From positions 1-64,000 of the forward strand of contig CAZNDO010000012.1 of assembly GCA_964571855.1 (NCBI GenBank): a stretch of 64,000 nucleotides of DNA, written 5' to 3'. The notes under the pieces were generated by a model. The model ran no database searches and was not told where the DNA came from. It was given only the letters and a program-made list of their open reading frames with translations. Positions 8,352-15,349 of this stretch are shown here, piece after piece (position 1 is the first letter of the stretch; every line of letters begins with the position of its first letter). A program made the translations under genes and the position numbers. Source of the DNA: CAYYFX01 sp964571855 (GTDB taxonomy: Bacteria; ARS69).

Positions 8352-9182
8352 ATGGATCGCTTCATCGTGGCGACGATCGCGCGCAAGGAGGTGCACGACT
8401 CCCTCCGGAACCGCTGGTTCCTCCTCTACACGGTGGCGTTCGCCGTGCTGGCGCTCTCCGTCTCGTGGATCTCGCTCGCCGGCACCGGGACCTACGGCTT
8501 CGCGGGGTATGGGCGGACGGCCGCCGGGCTCGTGAACCTCGTCCTCCTGATCGTGCCGCTCATGGCGCTCACGCTCGGAGCCGCCAGCGTGGCCGGCGAC
8601 GCGGAACGCGGCACCCTGGCGTACGTCCTGGCGCAACCGGTGTCGCGGGCCGAGGTCCTGATCGGAAAGTACCTCGGGCTCGCCGTGGCGCTTTCGGTGT
8701 CGATCTCCCTCGGCTTCGCCGCCTGCGCCGCGATCCTCGCGGGCGGCGGCGCCGGCGTCGGGATCACCAGCTTCGCCACGCTCGTGGCCATGACCGTGGT
8801 CCTCGCGCTCGCGATGCTGAGCGTGGGGTTCCTCATCTCGGTGATCGCGCGCCGCGCCTCCGTGGCGATGGGCGCGGCGCTCATCGTGTGGCTGGCGCTC
8901 GCGTTCCTCTCCGATCTGGGGCTGATGGGCGGGACGCTCGCGTTCCGGCTGCACGTGCACGAGCTGTTCTACGCCGCGCTCGCGCATCCGCTCCAGGTCT
9001 TCAAGATGGCCGTCCTGGGCTCCGTGCACGCGTCTCTGGACGTGCTCGGCCCCGCCGGGCTCTTCGCCACCCAGACGCACGGACGCTCGCTGCCCGTCCT
9101 GTTCGCGGGGGCGCTGGCCGCGTGGACCGTGCTCCCGCTGGCGGCTGCCGCGCTCGTCTTCCACCGGCGCAGCGAGGTGTGA
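8352..9182 (+). CDS. nosY: NosY ABC transporter permease
   Basis: A 276-aa ABC-2-type permease with about six hydrophobic segments, starting MDRFIVATIARKEVHDSLRNRW, the usual cytoplasmic opening of NosY. The loop GDAERGTLAYVLAQPVSRAE matches the coupling region of this family. It is the membrane partner of the NosF domain encoded directly upstream (two-base gap) and completes the maturation ABC system for NosZ. The ATG is preceded by the GGAAGGAGG within the end of nosDF, so the pair is translationally linked. Confidence 0.92.
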   Translation: MDRFIVATIARKEVHDSLRNRWFLLYTVAFAVLALSVSWISLAGTGTYGFAGYGRTAAGLVNLVLLIVPLMALTLGAASVAGDAERGTLAYVLAQPVSRAEVLIGKYLGLAVALSVSISLGFAACAAILAGGGAGVGITSFATLVAMTVVLALAMLSVGFLISVIARRASVAMGAALIVWLALAFLSDLGLMGGTLAFRLHVHELFYAALAHPLQVFKMAVLGSVHASLDVLGPAGLFATQTHGRSLPVLFAGALAAWTVLPLAAAALVFHRRSEV

Positions 9183-9186
9183 TGTC

Positions 9187-9663
9187 ATGACCTCCTTCCC
9201 GTGCAGGCCGCGGACCGTAGCCGCCACCGGCGGCGCACTGCTGTTCCTTGCCCTGGCCGGATGCGGTGGTTCTCCCGCGCCGGGCCCTCCCGAAGTGCGC
9301 TGGGGCGAGGACGTGTGCTCACGCTGCACGATGATCGTGAGTGAGGAGCGACACGCGGCCGCGGCGGCCGTGGCGGCGGCGCGAGGCCACGAGTACCGCG
9401 TGTACGACGACATCTCCTGCCTCCTCGGCGAGCAGGATGTGGCGGGTTTCGCGGCGCGATGGGTCCACGATCTCGAGGAGGTCCGGTGGATCGGGGCCGA
9501 CTCCGCACGGTATGTGCCGAGCCGCGAGCTGCGGACGCCGATGGGCTCCGGGATCGCCGCCTTCGCGTCGACGGAGCGCGCTGCGGCGTTCGCGGCCAAG
9601 GAGGGGGCGGAGGTGCTGGACTGGTCCGCGCTGCGCGAGCGGCGCGCAGGGGGATCGCGATGA
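9187..9663 (+). CDS. nosL: NosL copper chaperone lipoprotein
   Basis: A 158-aa lipoprotein: signal peptide ending in LALAGC (lipidated C26) and the copper-binding motif C44-S-R-C47-T-M49. NosL delivers Cu(I) for NosZ metallation at the outer face of the membrane. Start is an ATG four bases after the nosY stop; its own stop overlaps the next gene's start by four bases (ATGA), keeping the run of coupled genes intact. Confidence 0.93.
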   Translation: MTSFPCRPRTVAATGGALLFLALAGCGGSPAPGPPEVRWGEDVCSRCTMIVSEERHAAAAAVAAARGHEYRVYDDISCLLGEQDVAGFAARWVHDLEEVRWIGADSARYVPSRELRTPMGSGIAAFASTERAAAFAAKEGAEVLDWSALRERRAGGSR

Positions 9664-10874
9664 GACCGCACGAGCCGGCCGACGCCGGCGTGCCGGGGGT
9701 GGCGGCGGGCGGACACGACGCGGGAGAACACGCCGGACACCTGGCCCACCACTTCGACAACCCTTCGCAGCAGCTGAACGCCTCGAAGCTGGGGATGTGG
9801 ATCTTCCTCGGTACCGAGCTCCTGATGTTCGGCGGTCTCTTCACGGCGTACGCGATCTACCGCGGCAACCACCCCGAGATCTTCCGCTGGGCCAGCGTGC
9901 TGCTGGATCAGCGCCTGGGCGCGATCAACACGCTCGTGCTCATCACCTCCAGCCTCACGATGGCGCTGGCGGTGGGCGCGGCGCAGCGGGGGCAGCGCGG
10001 CCGACTCGTCACACTGCTCGGCCTCACGTTCCTCGGCGCCTGCGGCTTCCTCGGGATCAAGGCGATGGAGTACCGGCCGAAGTTCGAGCATGGCCTCCTG
10101 TGGGGGCAGCGCTACCACCCGGACCCGGAGTACATCGCGCATCACTACGGGGTCGAGACGGGGCATGCGCCGGGGCACGGGGCGCCGAAGGCCGCCGCGC
10201 CGGTGGACCTCGAGCGAGGGCGGAAGATCCTCACCGAGACGTGCGCAAGCTGCCACGGGAAGAACCTGCGCGGCCTGCCCAACAACGGCGTCGACCTCGT
10301 GGCTTCCGAGTTCGTCGGGCGCAAGTCCGAGGAGGAACTGGTGGCGTTCCTGAAGGTGGGCCGGCAGCCCTTCGATCCGGAGAACCGGACGAAGATCCAG
10401 ATGCCGCCTCGTGGCGGCAATCCGACACTGAACGATGACATGCTGCGGGACACGGCAGCGGCGCTGAAGGCCGTGTGGCTCGGCCCCGAGGCGGTCGCGG
10501 CCGCGGCCGCGACGGGAAGCGAGCCGGACAGTGCGGCGGCCGCCGTCGGGGCCGAAGAGGAGATTCCCCGGTCCGTGATGCCACCCGGCGCCGCGGCGCC
10601 GTCCGGCCTCGCGTCGGCTCTGGTCACGCCGGCTCCGTCCGTGCCGGCCGCACCGCCGAACGTGCACCACTTCTTCGCGATCTACTTCCTGATGACCGGG
10701 CTGCACGCGATCCACGTGATCGCGGGCATGTGCGTGATCGGGTGGCTGATCGTGGGCGCGCTCCGGGGCCGGTTCGGTCCGGAGTACTACACGCCGGTGG
10801 ATCTCGGCGGGCTGTTCTGGCACCTCGTGGACCTGATCTGGATCTTCCTTTTCCCGCTGTTCTACCTGATCTGA
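9660..10874 (+). CDS. Cytochrome oxidase subunit III/NorE-like protein with inserted cytochrome c domain
   Basis: A 404-aa membrane protein. Three transmembrane helices of the heme-copper oxidase subunit III family come first (LGMWIFLGTELLMFGG near 43, then near 80 and 105), and two more at the end (HHFFAIYFLMTGLHAIHVIAGM near 337 and GGLFWHLVDLIWIFLFP). Between helices 3 and 4, residues about 150-335 are a soluble insert with one c-type heme site C195-A-S-C198-H199 and a candidate axial Met248 in QMPP, then a Pro/Ala-rich linker. No subunit I or II gene is near. Position at the end of the nos operon suggests an electron-transfer or assembly role for NosZ (inferred). The His-rich N-terminus (HDAGEHAGHLAHH) may bind metal. 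Confidence 0.85.
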   Translation: MRPHEPADAGVPGVAAGGHDAGEHAGHLAHHFDNPSQQLNASKLGMWIFLGTELLMFGGLFTAYAIYRGNHPEIFRWASVLLDQRLGAINTLVLITSSLTMALAVGAAQRGQRGRLVTLLGLTFLGACGFLGIKAMEYRPKFEHGLLWGQRYHPDPEYIAHHYGVETGHAPGHGAPKAAAPVDLERGRKILTETCASCHGKNLRGLPNNGVDLVASEFVGRKSEEELVAFLKVGRQPFDPENRTKIQMPPRGGNPTLNDDMLRDTAAALKAVWLGPEAVAAAAATGSEPDSAAAAVGAEEEIPRSVMPPGAAAPSGLASALVTPAPSVPAAPPNVHHFFAIYFLMTGLHAIHVIAGMCVIGWLIVGALRGRFGPEYYTPVDLGGLFWHLVDLIWIFLFPLFYLI

Positions 10875-10910
10875 AAAGGGGGGAGCGGACACTCGACCGC
10901 GGCTCCGTGG

Positions 10911-11132
10911 TCAGGCCTGCCGACCGCTGCCCCAAGCGCCGGTAGACAGGATGCCGCCCCGAATGCGGAGGCGACCGCGGAGCGCGCCGTTCAGGTCCGC
11001 GGAGGCGGGTCGGATGGGCAGCAGTCGCGCGATCGGCCGGCCGTCCCGCGCGATCACCACGCCCTCCTGCGGCAAGTGGTCCAGCAGGGCGGGGCACTGC
11101 GCCCGGAGCTCCGTGTCACTGATGGACTTCAT
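10911..11132 (-). CDS. Orphan Phd/YefM-type antitoxin
   Basis: A 73-aa protein opening MKSISDTELRAQCPALLDHL with VVIARDGRPIARLLP, the DNA-binding half of Phd/YefM antitoxins, and a tail LNGALRGRLRIRGGILSTGAW similar to the toxin-binding end of Phd proteins paired with VapC. No PIN-domain or other toxin follows on this strand: the nos operon end lies immediately downstream. Its start overlaps the stop of the upstream serine hydrolase gene by four bases (ATGA), so it is transcribed from that gene. Confidence 0.75.
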   Translation of the reverse strand: MKSISDTELRAQCPALLDHLPQEGVVIARDGRPIARLLPIRPASADLNGALRGRLRIRGGILSTGAWGSGRQA

Positions 11133-12223
11133 GGGGTGGTCCCCCCGGCATTGGTGGCGCTCCGCGGACTCGCCGGGCGCGTCGCGAGCGCCGCCTCTCG
11201 GACGAGCGCCTCATGCAGCGCGCGGATGGGCCGGTCCGAGTTCCCCAGGATCGTGACGCGCAGCGCCCGCCCCGGATGGACGGAGGACCGGAACCGCACG
11301 CCCGGGTCCGCGCCCATGGCGTAGATCGAGGCTACGTCGGGTCCGTACTTCGTCAACCACAGGCCGTAGCCGTACCACGAGTCCACGCCCTCCTCCGGGG
11401 CCGGCGCGTGCGGGGCCAGCATCCGGCGCGTGCTGTGCGGCGAGAGGAGGCGCTCGTCCAGGAGGGTCGTCCAGAAGCGGGACATGTCCGCAGCGGTCGT
11501 GAAGGCGCCGCCGTCGGGGCCGCCCACGACCGGGAGCATCCCGGCGTTCGGTCGCCACGTCCCCGAGGCCTCGTCGATCGCGTAGCCCGGCGCCGTCCGT
11601 TCCGGGAGACGGTCCAGCGCGAAGTAGCCCGAGTCCGTCATGCCGCACGGCGCGAACACGCCCGTCTCCACGAAGCGCGCGAACGGCATCCCGGACGCGT
11701 GCTCCACCACGAGACCGAGCACGATGAAGCCCGCGTTGTTGTACGCGAAGCGCGCGCCGGGCGGGAACACCTGGGGGAGATCCCGGAACATCGGGAGGAA
11801 GTCCGCGGGCGTGCGCATGGAGGACGCCGGGCGGTCGCGCCACAGCGCGGCGTAGTCCGTCATCACGGACTCGTCGAAGTAGTCCGGGATGCCGGCGGTG
11901 TGCGTGAGGAGGTGATGCAGCGTGACACCGGGATCGAAGCGCGGGAAGCGGAGCGGCAGGCAGTCCGCGAGGCGCGCGTCGAACGACAGGCGCCCCTCGT
12001 CCACGAGTCGCGCGACGGCGGCGGCCGTGAACGTCTTGCTGCCGGACGCCGTCCCGAAGCGCGTGTCCGGCGTGTTGGGCACGCGCGCGCAGCGGTCCGC
12101 GAACCCGAGCGCGCGCGACAGCAGGACCTCGCCGCCTCGCTCGACGCGGACGACGCCCGAGAAACGGTCGGCGCCGGCGTGCTCGTCGAGGACGGCGGCA
12201 AGTCGCAAAGGATCCTTCGCCAT
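11129..12223 (-). CDS. Class C beta-lactamase-fold serine hydrolase
   Basis: A 364-aa serine hydrolase of the class C beta-lactamase/DD-peptidase/esterase fold. The nucleophile motif S60-G-S-K63 and the Y161-N-N163 motif are present, with LLTHTAGIPDYF typical of the family. No signal peptide is visible from the ATG at 12223, so it is probably cytoplasmic and more likely an esterase or peptidase than a beta-lactamase. It ends inside the start codon of the antitoxin gene. Substrate unknown. Confidence 0.85.
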   Translation of the reverse strand: MAKDPLRLAAVLDEHAGADRFSGVVRVERGGEVLLSRALGFADRCARVPNTPDTRFGTASGSKTFTAAAVARLVDEGRLSFDARLADCLPLRFPRFDPGVTLHHLLTHTAGIPDYFDESVMTDYAALWRDRPASSMRTPADFLPMFRDLPQVFPPGARFAYNNAGFIVLGLVVEHASGMPFARFVETGVFAPCGMTDSGYFALDRLPERTAPGYAIDEASGTWRPNAGMLPVVGGPDGGAFTTAADMSRFWTTLLDERLLSPHSTRRMLAPHAPAPEEGVDSWYGYGLWLTKYGPDVASIYAMGADPGVRFRSSVHPGRALRVTILGNSDRPIRALHEALVREAALATRPASPRSATNAGGTTP

Positions 12224-12280
12224 GCCGTCGTCCCGCTCCCCCTCGGAAGCTGCCGAACCCGGGTCGTTGGCGCGCGGTGG

Positions 12281-14680
12281 CTACCGCAACCGCTCGATCT
12301 TCCGCGACGTCGACCGCTCGCCGATGGCGAGATTCACGAAGTAGACGCCGGCCGGGACCGCGCGGCCCTCGTCGGTTCGTCCGTCCCAGTCCACGACCAC
12401 CCGTTCCCGGGTTGCCGCTCCGCGATAGAGCGTCCGCACGGTCCGCCCGGAAACGTCGAAGATCCGGAGCAACGCTTCCGTGCCGGTCCCAAGCGCAGTG
12501 AAGCGGATGCGCGTGCCGCCGCGGAACGGGTTCGGGGACGGCAGCAGATCCAGGATGTCGGACGCGCCCGCGCCCGCGGCAGGCGTGGCCAGCACGGGAC
12601 CCGCACCGCTTCCGACCGGCGGCAACTCGAGCGCGAACGCGCCGTGAGCCGCCGTCCCGGCGAGCAGCACGCCGCGCTCGGCGGAATAGTCGACCGACAT
12701 GACGTCCGGACTGGTTAGCCCCGCGGTCACCATTCCCAGGCCCTCGATGGCCACTCCGAGATCCGTGGCGAGGAAGACGCGGGGCGAGTCGCCCGTCGTG
12801 TCCCACGCCGCGTCCCGGATCTCGGGCAGCGCGCGCTCCCGGCGATCCGGCGCCGCGGATGCCCCGGCAGCGGCTTCTTCCCAGCGCATCGGCACCGTCG
12901 CCCATGTGAGCCCGCCGTCGGTCGTCTCGAATGCGCCGTGTCGCTGGAACGCCGCGAGTACGTGCACCGGATTCGCCGGATGCAGCAGCAGCCGCACGGG
13001 TGTGTCGCGGCGAGGCAGGCCGGTCGATCGCGAGGACCACGTGAGGCCGCCGTCCGCCGTGAAACGGATCGGGTCGCCCTGCACGAAGCCCGCGTACATG
13101 CACAGCGGGTTGCCGTCGACGAACGCCGCATCGCGAACCGCCGTCCCCGCGTACGAGACGAACTGGAACGCGCTGTCCGGGTCGTCGCGCCGGTAGAGAC
13201 AGCGCTCCTCCCAGGCGTACACGGTACGGGACGCTTGCGTGCCGAGAGCGATGGCCGTCACGGAGCCCTTGTCGGCGAGGCCGGGGATGGACCAACCGGT
13301 GGTGGGCTCGGGGTCCCAGTGAACTCCCCCGTCCGTGCTGCAACGCGCGTAGGGGCTGTGCGTCCCGCACCCCGGATACTCGCAGAAGTCATCCCCGCTC
13401 TCGAACGCCAGTCCGGGAACCGCCCGGCTGACCTCGAACTCGAACAACGGGCCCTCGCAGGTGCCCAGGACATGGCGATCCCAACTTGCGCCGCCGTCCG
13501 TCGACGTGAACAGGGACTGCGACCACGGGGAGCGCACGTACCATCGGTCGCCCGCGCCCACGCGCACATGGCTCACGGGAACGGAATGCAGACCGCCGTC
13601 CACGAAGGACCAGGTGCCGGGGGCGCCGTTCGCATCGGAGCGCGCCAGGCGCGTTGCGCTCCACGCGACCGCGACGCGCGGCTCCGGCGACGCATCTTCC
13701 ACGTGCAGGAAAGTCGCGGGCGCTCCTGGATAGAGGGGATACGCGTCCTCGCACGAGGATGCGATGACCTCGGTCCAGGTGGCGCCGCCGTCCGTGGATC
13801 GGCTCGCTGCGCCGAACCGTGCCTCGTCGTACGCGTACCCGCACCCCGCGGCCGTGTAGGCCACATACAGCTCCATGGGGTCGACGGGACTCGTGACAAG
13901 ACGACTTCCGCCCCGCGCGCCGATCGCGGCCCATGTGGCGCCGGCGTCAGTGGACTCCAGGCAGGAGCCTGCCCCGAGTGCTCGCACGAGCCCCGGCGCG
14001 GAGGGGACGTTCCAGTCGATCTCGCGGACCGATGCGCCCGTCCAGACCATGGTCCATGTGAGGCCGGCGTCCGTGGAGCGTGCGATGCCCGTGCCGGTGC
14101 CGGCGAGGAGTTGGGACGGCGCGCCGGGCTGCGCGGCGAGCTCCCGGACCGGCAACGTGGCGATGCCATCGTTCGTGGGGATCCACGTGGCGCCGCCGTC
14201 CGTGCTTCGCCACACGCCGAGGCTCGCCCCCTGCGTGACGCCGGCGCGAAGCACGAGCGGGTCGGCGGCGTCGGGCAGGAGGGCGCCGATCAGGGTCCCG
14301 GAGGGGAGGGCGGCGCGCAGGCTCCACGTGTCCCCCGAGTCCGTGGAGCGGAACAGGTGTCGGCCCTCCGGGGTCGCGAAGAACAGGGCCTCGTCCGCGG
14401 CGGATCCCGCAAGGAGGCGGATCTCGGTGTTGCGGGGCAAGCCGGTGCCCGCGTGCAGCCACGTGCTCCCGGCATCCTCGGAGCGGAACAGGCCGCCGCC
14501 CTCGGCGGCCATGAGCCAGCGCCCCGGCCGGGCCGGGCTCGCCGTGGCCGCGACGACCTGGGCCCGGTCGATCAGCGGGAGGCTGCGCCCCGGCCCCGCC
14601 GGCGCCCCGGCGGATGCGGGTGCCGCGGAAAGCAACAGCGATGAAACGGCGGCCCACACAGGGACCGGATGCGCACGCAT
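12281..14680 (-). CDS. Secreted Asp-box (BNR/VPS10-like) propeller with FlgD-like C-terminal domain
   Basis: A 799-aa exported protein. The ATG at 14680 follows GGGAGG and begins a signal peptide (MRAHPVPVWAAVSSLLLSAA). At least ten Asp-box motifs of the S-x-D-x-G-x-T-W kind (SEDAGSTW, STDSGDTW, STDGGATW and others) predict one or two beta-propellers like those of sialidases and sortilins. After a linker, PSPNPF begins the FlgD-like Ig domain with VSGRTVRTL, WDGRTDEG and AGVYFVNL, ending SRKIERLR. That domain resembles C-terminal secretion/anchoring modules of FCB bacteria. It is a paralogue of the gene at 15350-17770; the upstream DNA is also alike. Catalytic residues of sialidase were not recognised. 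Confidence 0.85.
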   Translation of the reverse strand: MRAHPVPVWAAVSSLLLSAAPASAGAPAGPGRSLPLIDRAQVVAATASPARPGRWLMAAEGGGLFRSEDAGSTWLHAGTGLPRNTEIRLLAGSAADEALFFATPEGRHLFRSTDSGDTWSLRAALPSGTLIGALLPDAADPLVLRAGVTQGASLGVWRSTDGGATWIPTNDGIATLPVRELAAQPGAPSQLLAGTGTGIARSTDAGLTWTMVWTGASVREIDWNVPSAPGLVRALGAGSCLESTDAGATWAAIGARGGSRLVTSPVDPMELYVAYTAAGCGYAYDEARFGAASRSTDGGATWTEVIASSCEDAYPLYPGAPATFLHVEDASPEPRVAVAWSATRLARSDANGAPGTWSFVDGGLHSVPVSHVRVGAGDRWYVRSPWSQSLFTSTDGGASWDRHVLGTCEGPLFEFEVSRAVPGLAFESGDDFCEYPGCGTHSPYARCSTDGGVHWDPEPTTGWSIPGLADKGSVTAIALGTQASRTVYAWEERCLYRRDDPDSAFQFVSYAGTAVRDAAFVDGNPLCMYAGFVQGDPIRFTADGGLTWSSRSTGLPRRDTPVRLLLHPANPVHVLAAFQRHGAFETTDGGLTWATVPMRWEEAAAGASAAPDRRERALPEIRDAAWDTTGDSPRVFLATDLGVAIEGLGMVTAGLTSPDVMSVDYSAERGVLLAGTAAHGAFALELPPVGSGAGPVLATPAAGAGASDILDLLPSPNPFRGGTRIRFTALGTGTEALLRIFDVSGRTVRTLYRGAATRERVVVDWDGRTDEGRAVPAGVYFVNLAIGERSTSRKIERLR

Positions 14681-14739
14681 CGGGATCCTCCCGTCACTCC
14701 GGAGGGGCACGCACCACAGTGCTCCCGCGGACGCGGCCG

Positions 14740-14745
14740 GGTCAA
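14740..14745 (-). promoter_or_regulatory. Candidate -35 element TTGACC
   Basis: On the minus strand, CCCTTGACC lies 60 bases upstream of the propeller gene starting at 14680. The same CCCTTGAC core precedes the paralogue starting at 17770 and the Rrf2 gene. No convincing -10 box accompanies it here. Confidence 0.35.
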
Positions 14746-14777
14746 GGGCCGGCCGCCATCCCGCCGCCGCTCCCGCA

Positions 14778-15302
14778 TCAGAAGATGCGGCTCAGGATCC
14801 CCCGCGTCGCGCGGCGGGTGACGTTGTACTCCACCCACGGCGGCACCGAAAAGCTGCGCGACTCGTCGCCGCTCGGCGAGATGATCTGATAGAAGCCCAT
14901 GTTCGCGTCGAGCACGTTGTTCTGCAGCCCGCGGCCGGCCACGATGCCCGTGCCCCACAGCCGCCGGAACATGTGCAGGAGCGCCAGGTTCTGCCCCACG
15001 TTGCACGCGCGCATGTCCACCCACGCGTTCGCCACGAACTTCGGGGAGAGCCGGCCCAGGACGGAGCTGTGGCTGGCGAACGTGGCGGTGTCGAGGCGCG
15101 ACGGCCCGAACCACACCGCCTGCGGCGACCCGTGCACCTGCACGTGCAGGAGCGCCATCTGCCGCGACCCCAGCGCGGCGAGCACGTTGTCCACGAACGT
15201 GGTGACGCTCTGGAACCCGACCTCGCCGATCGTGGTGGCGCTCTCCACCCAGCCGACGCTGTCCGTGTCCTCGATCGCGATGATCTCCGCGCCGATTCCC
15301 AT
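14778..15302 (-). CDS. Small clan CD-like (caspase/DUF4347-like) protein
   Basis: A 174-aa protein without a signal peptide. It has a His-Gly pair at 57-58 after a hydrophobic strand (LLHVQVHG) and an Ala-Cys pair at 99-100 after another (VDMRACNVGQN). Spacing and context resemble the HG and (A/Q)-C catalytic motifs of clan CD cysteine peptidases such as CHAT, caspase-like and DUF4347 proteins, although it is short for an active enzyme of that clan. The ATG has GGAGGGGG upstream. It sits between two paralogous Asp-box secreted proteins on the same strand, so it may act with them. Family assignment is tentative. Confidence 0.5.
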   Translation of the reverse strand: MGIGAEIIAIEDTDSVGWVESATTIGEVGFQSVTTFVDNVLAALGSRQMALLHVQVHGSPQAVWFGPSRLDTATFASHSSVLGRLSPKFVANAWVDMRACNVGQNLALLHMFRRLWGTGIVAGRGLQNNVLDANMGFYQIISPSGDESRSFSVPPWVEYNVTRRATRGILSRIF

Positions 15303-15349
15303 GGCTCCCCCTCCGGATGGGGTGAGCCGGGGACGATAGCACGGGCGGA

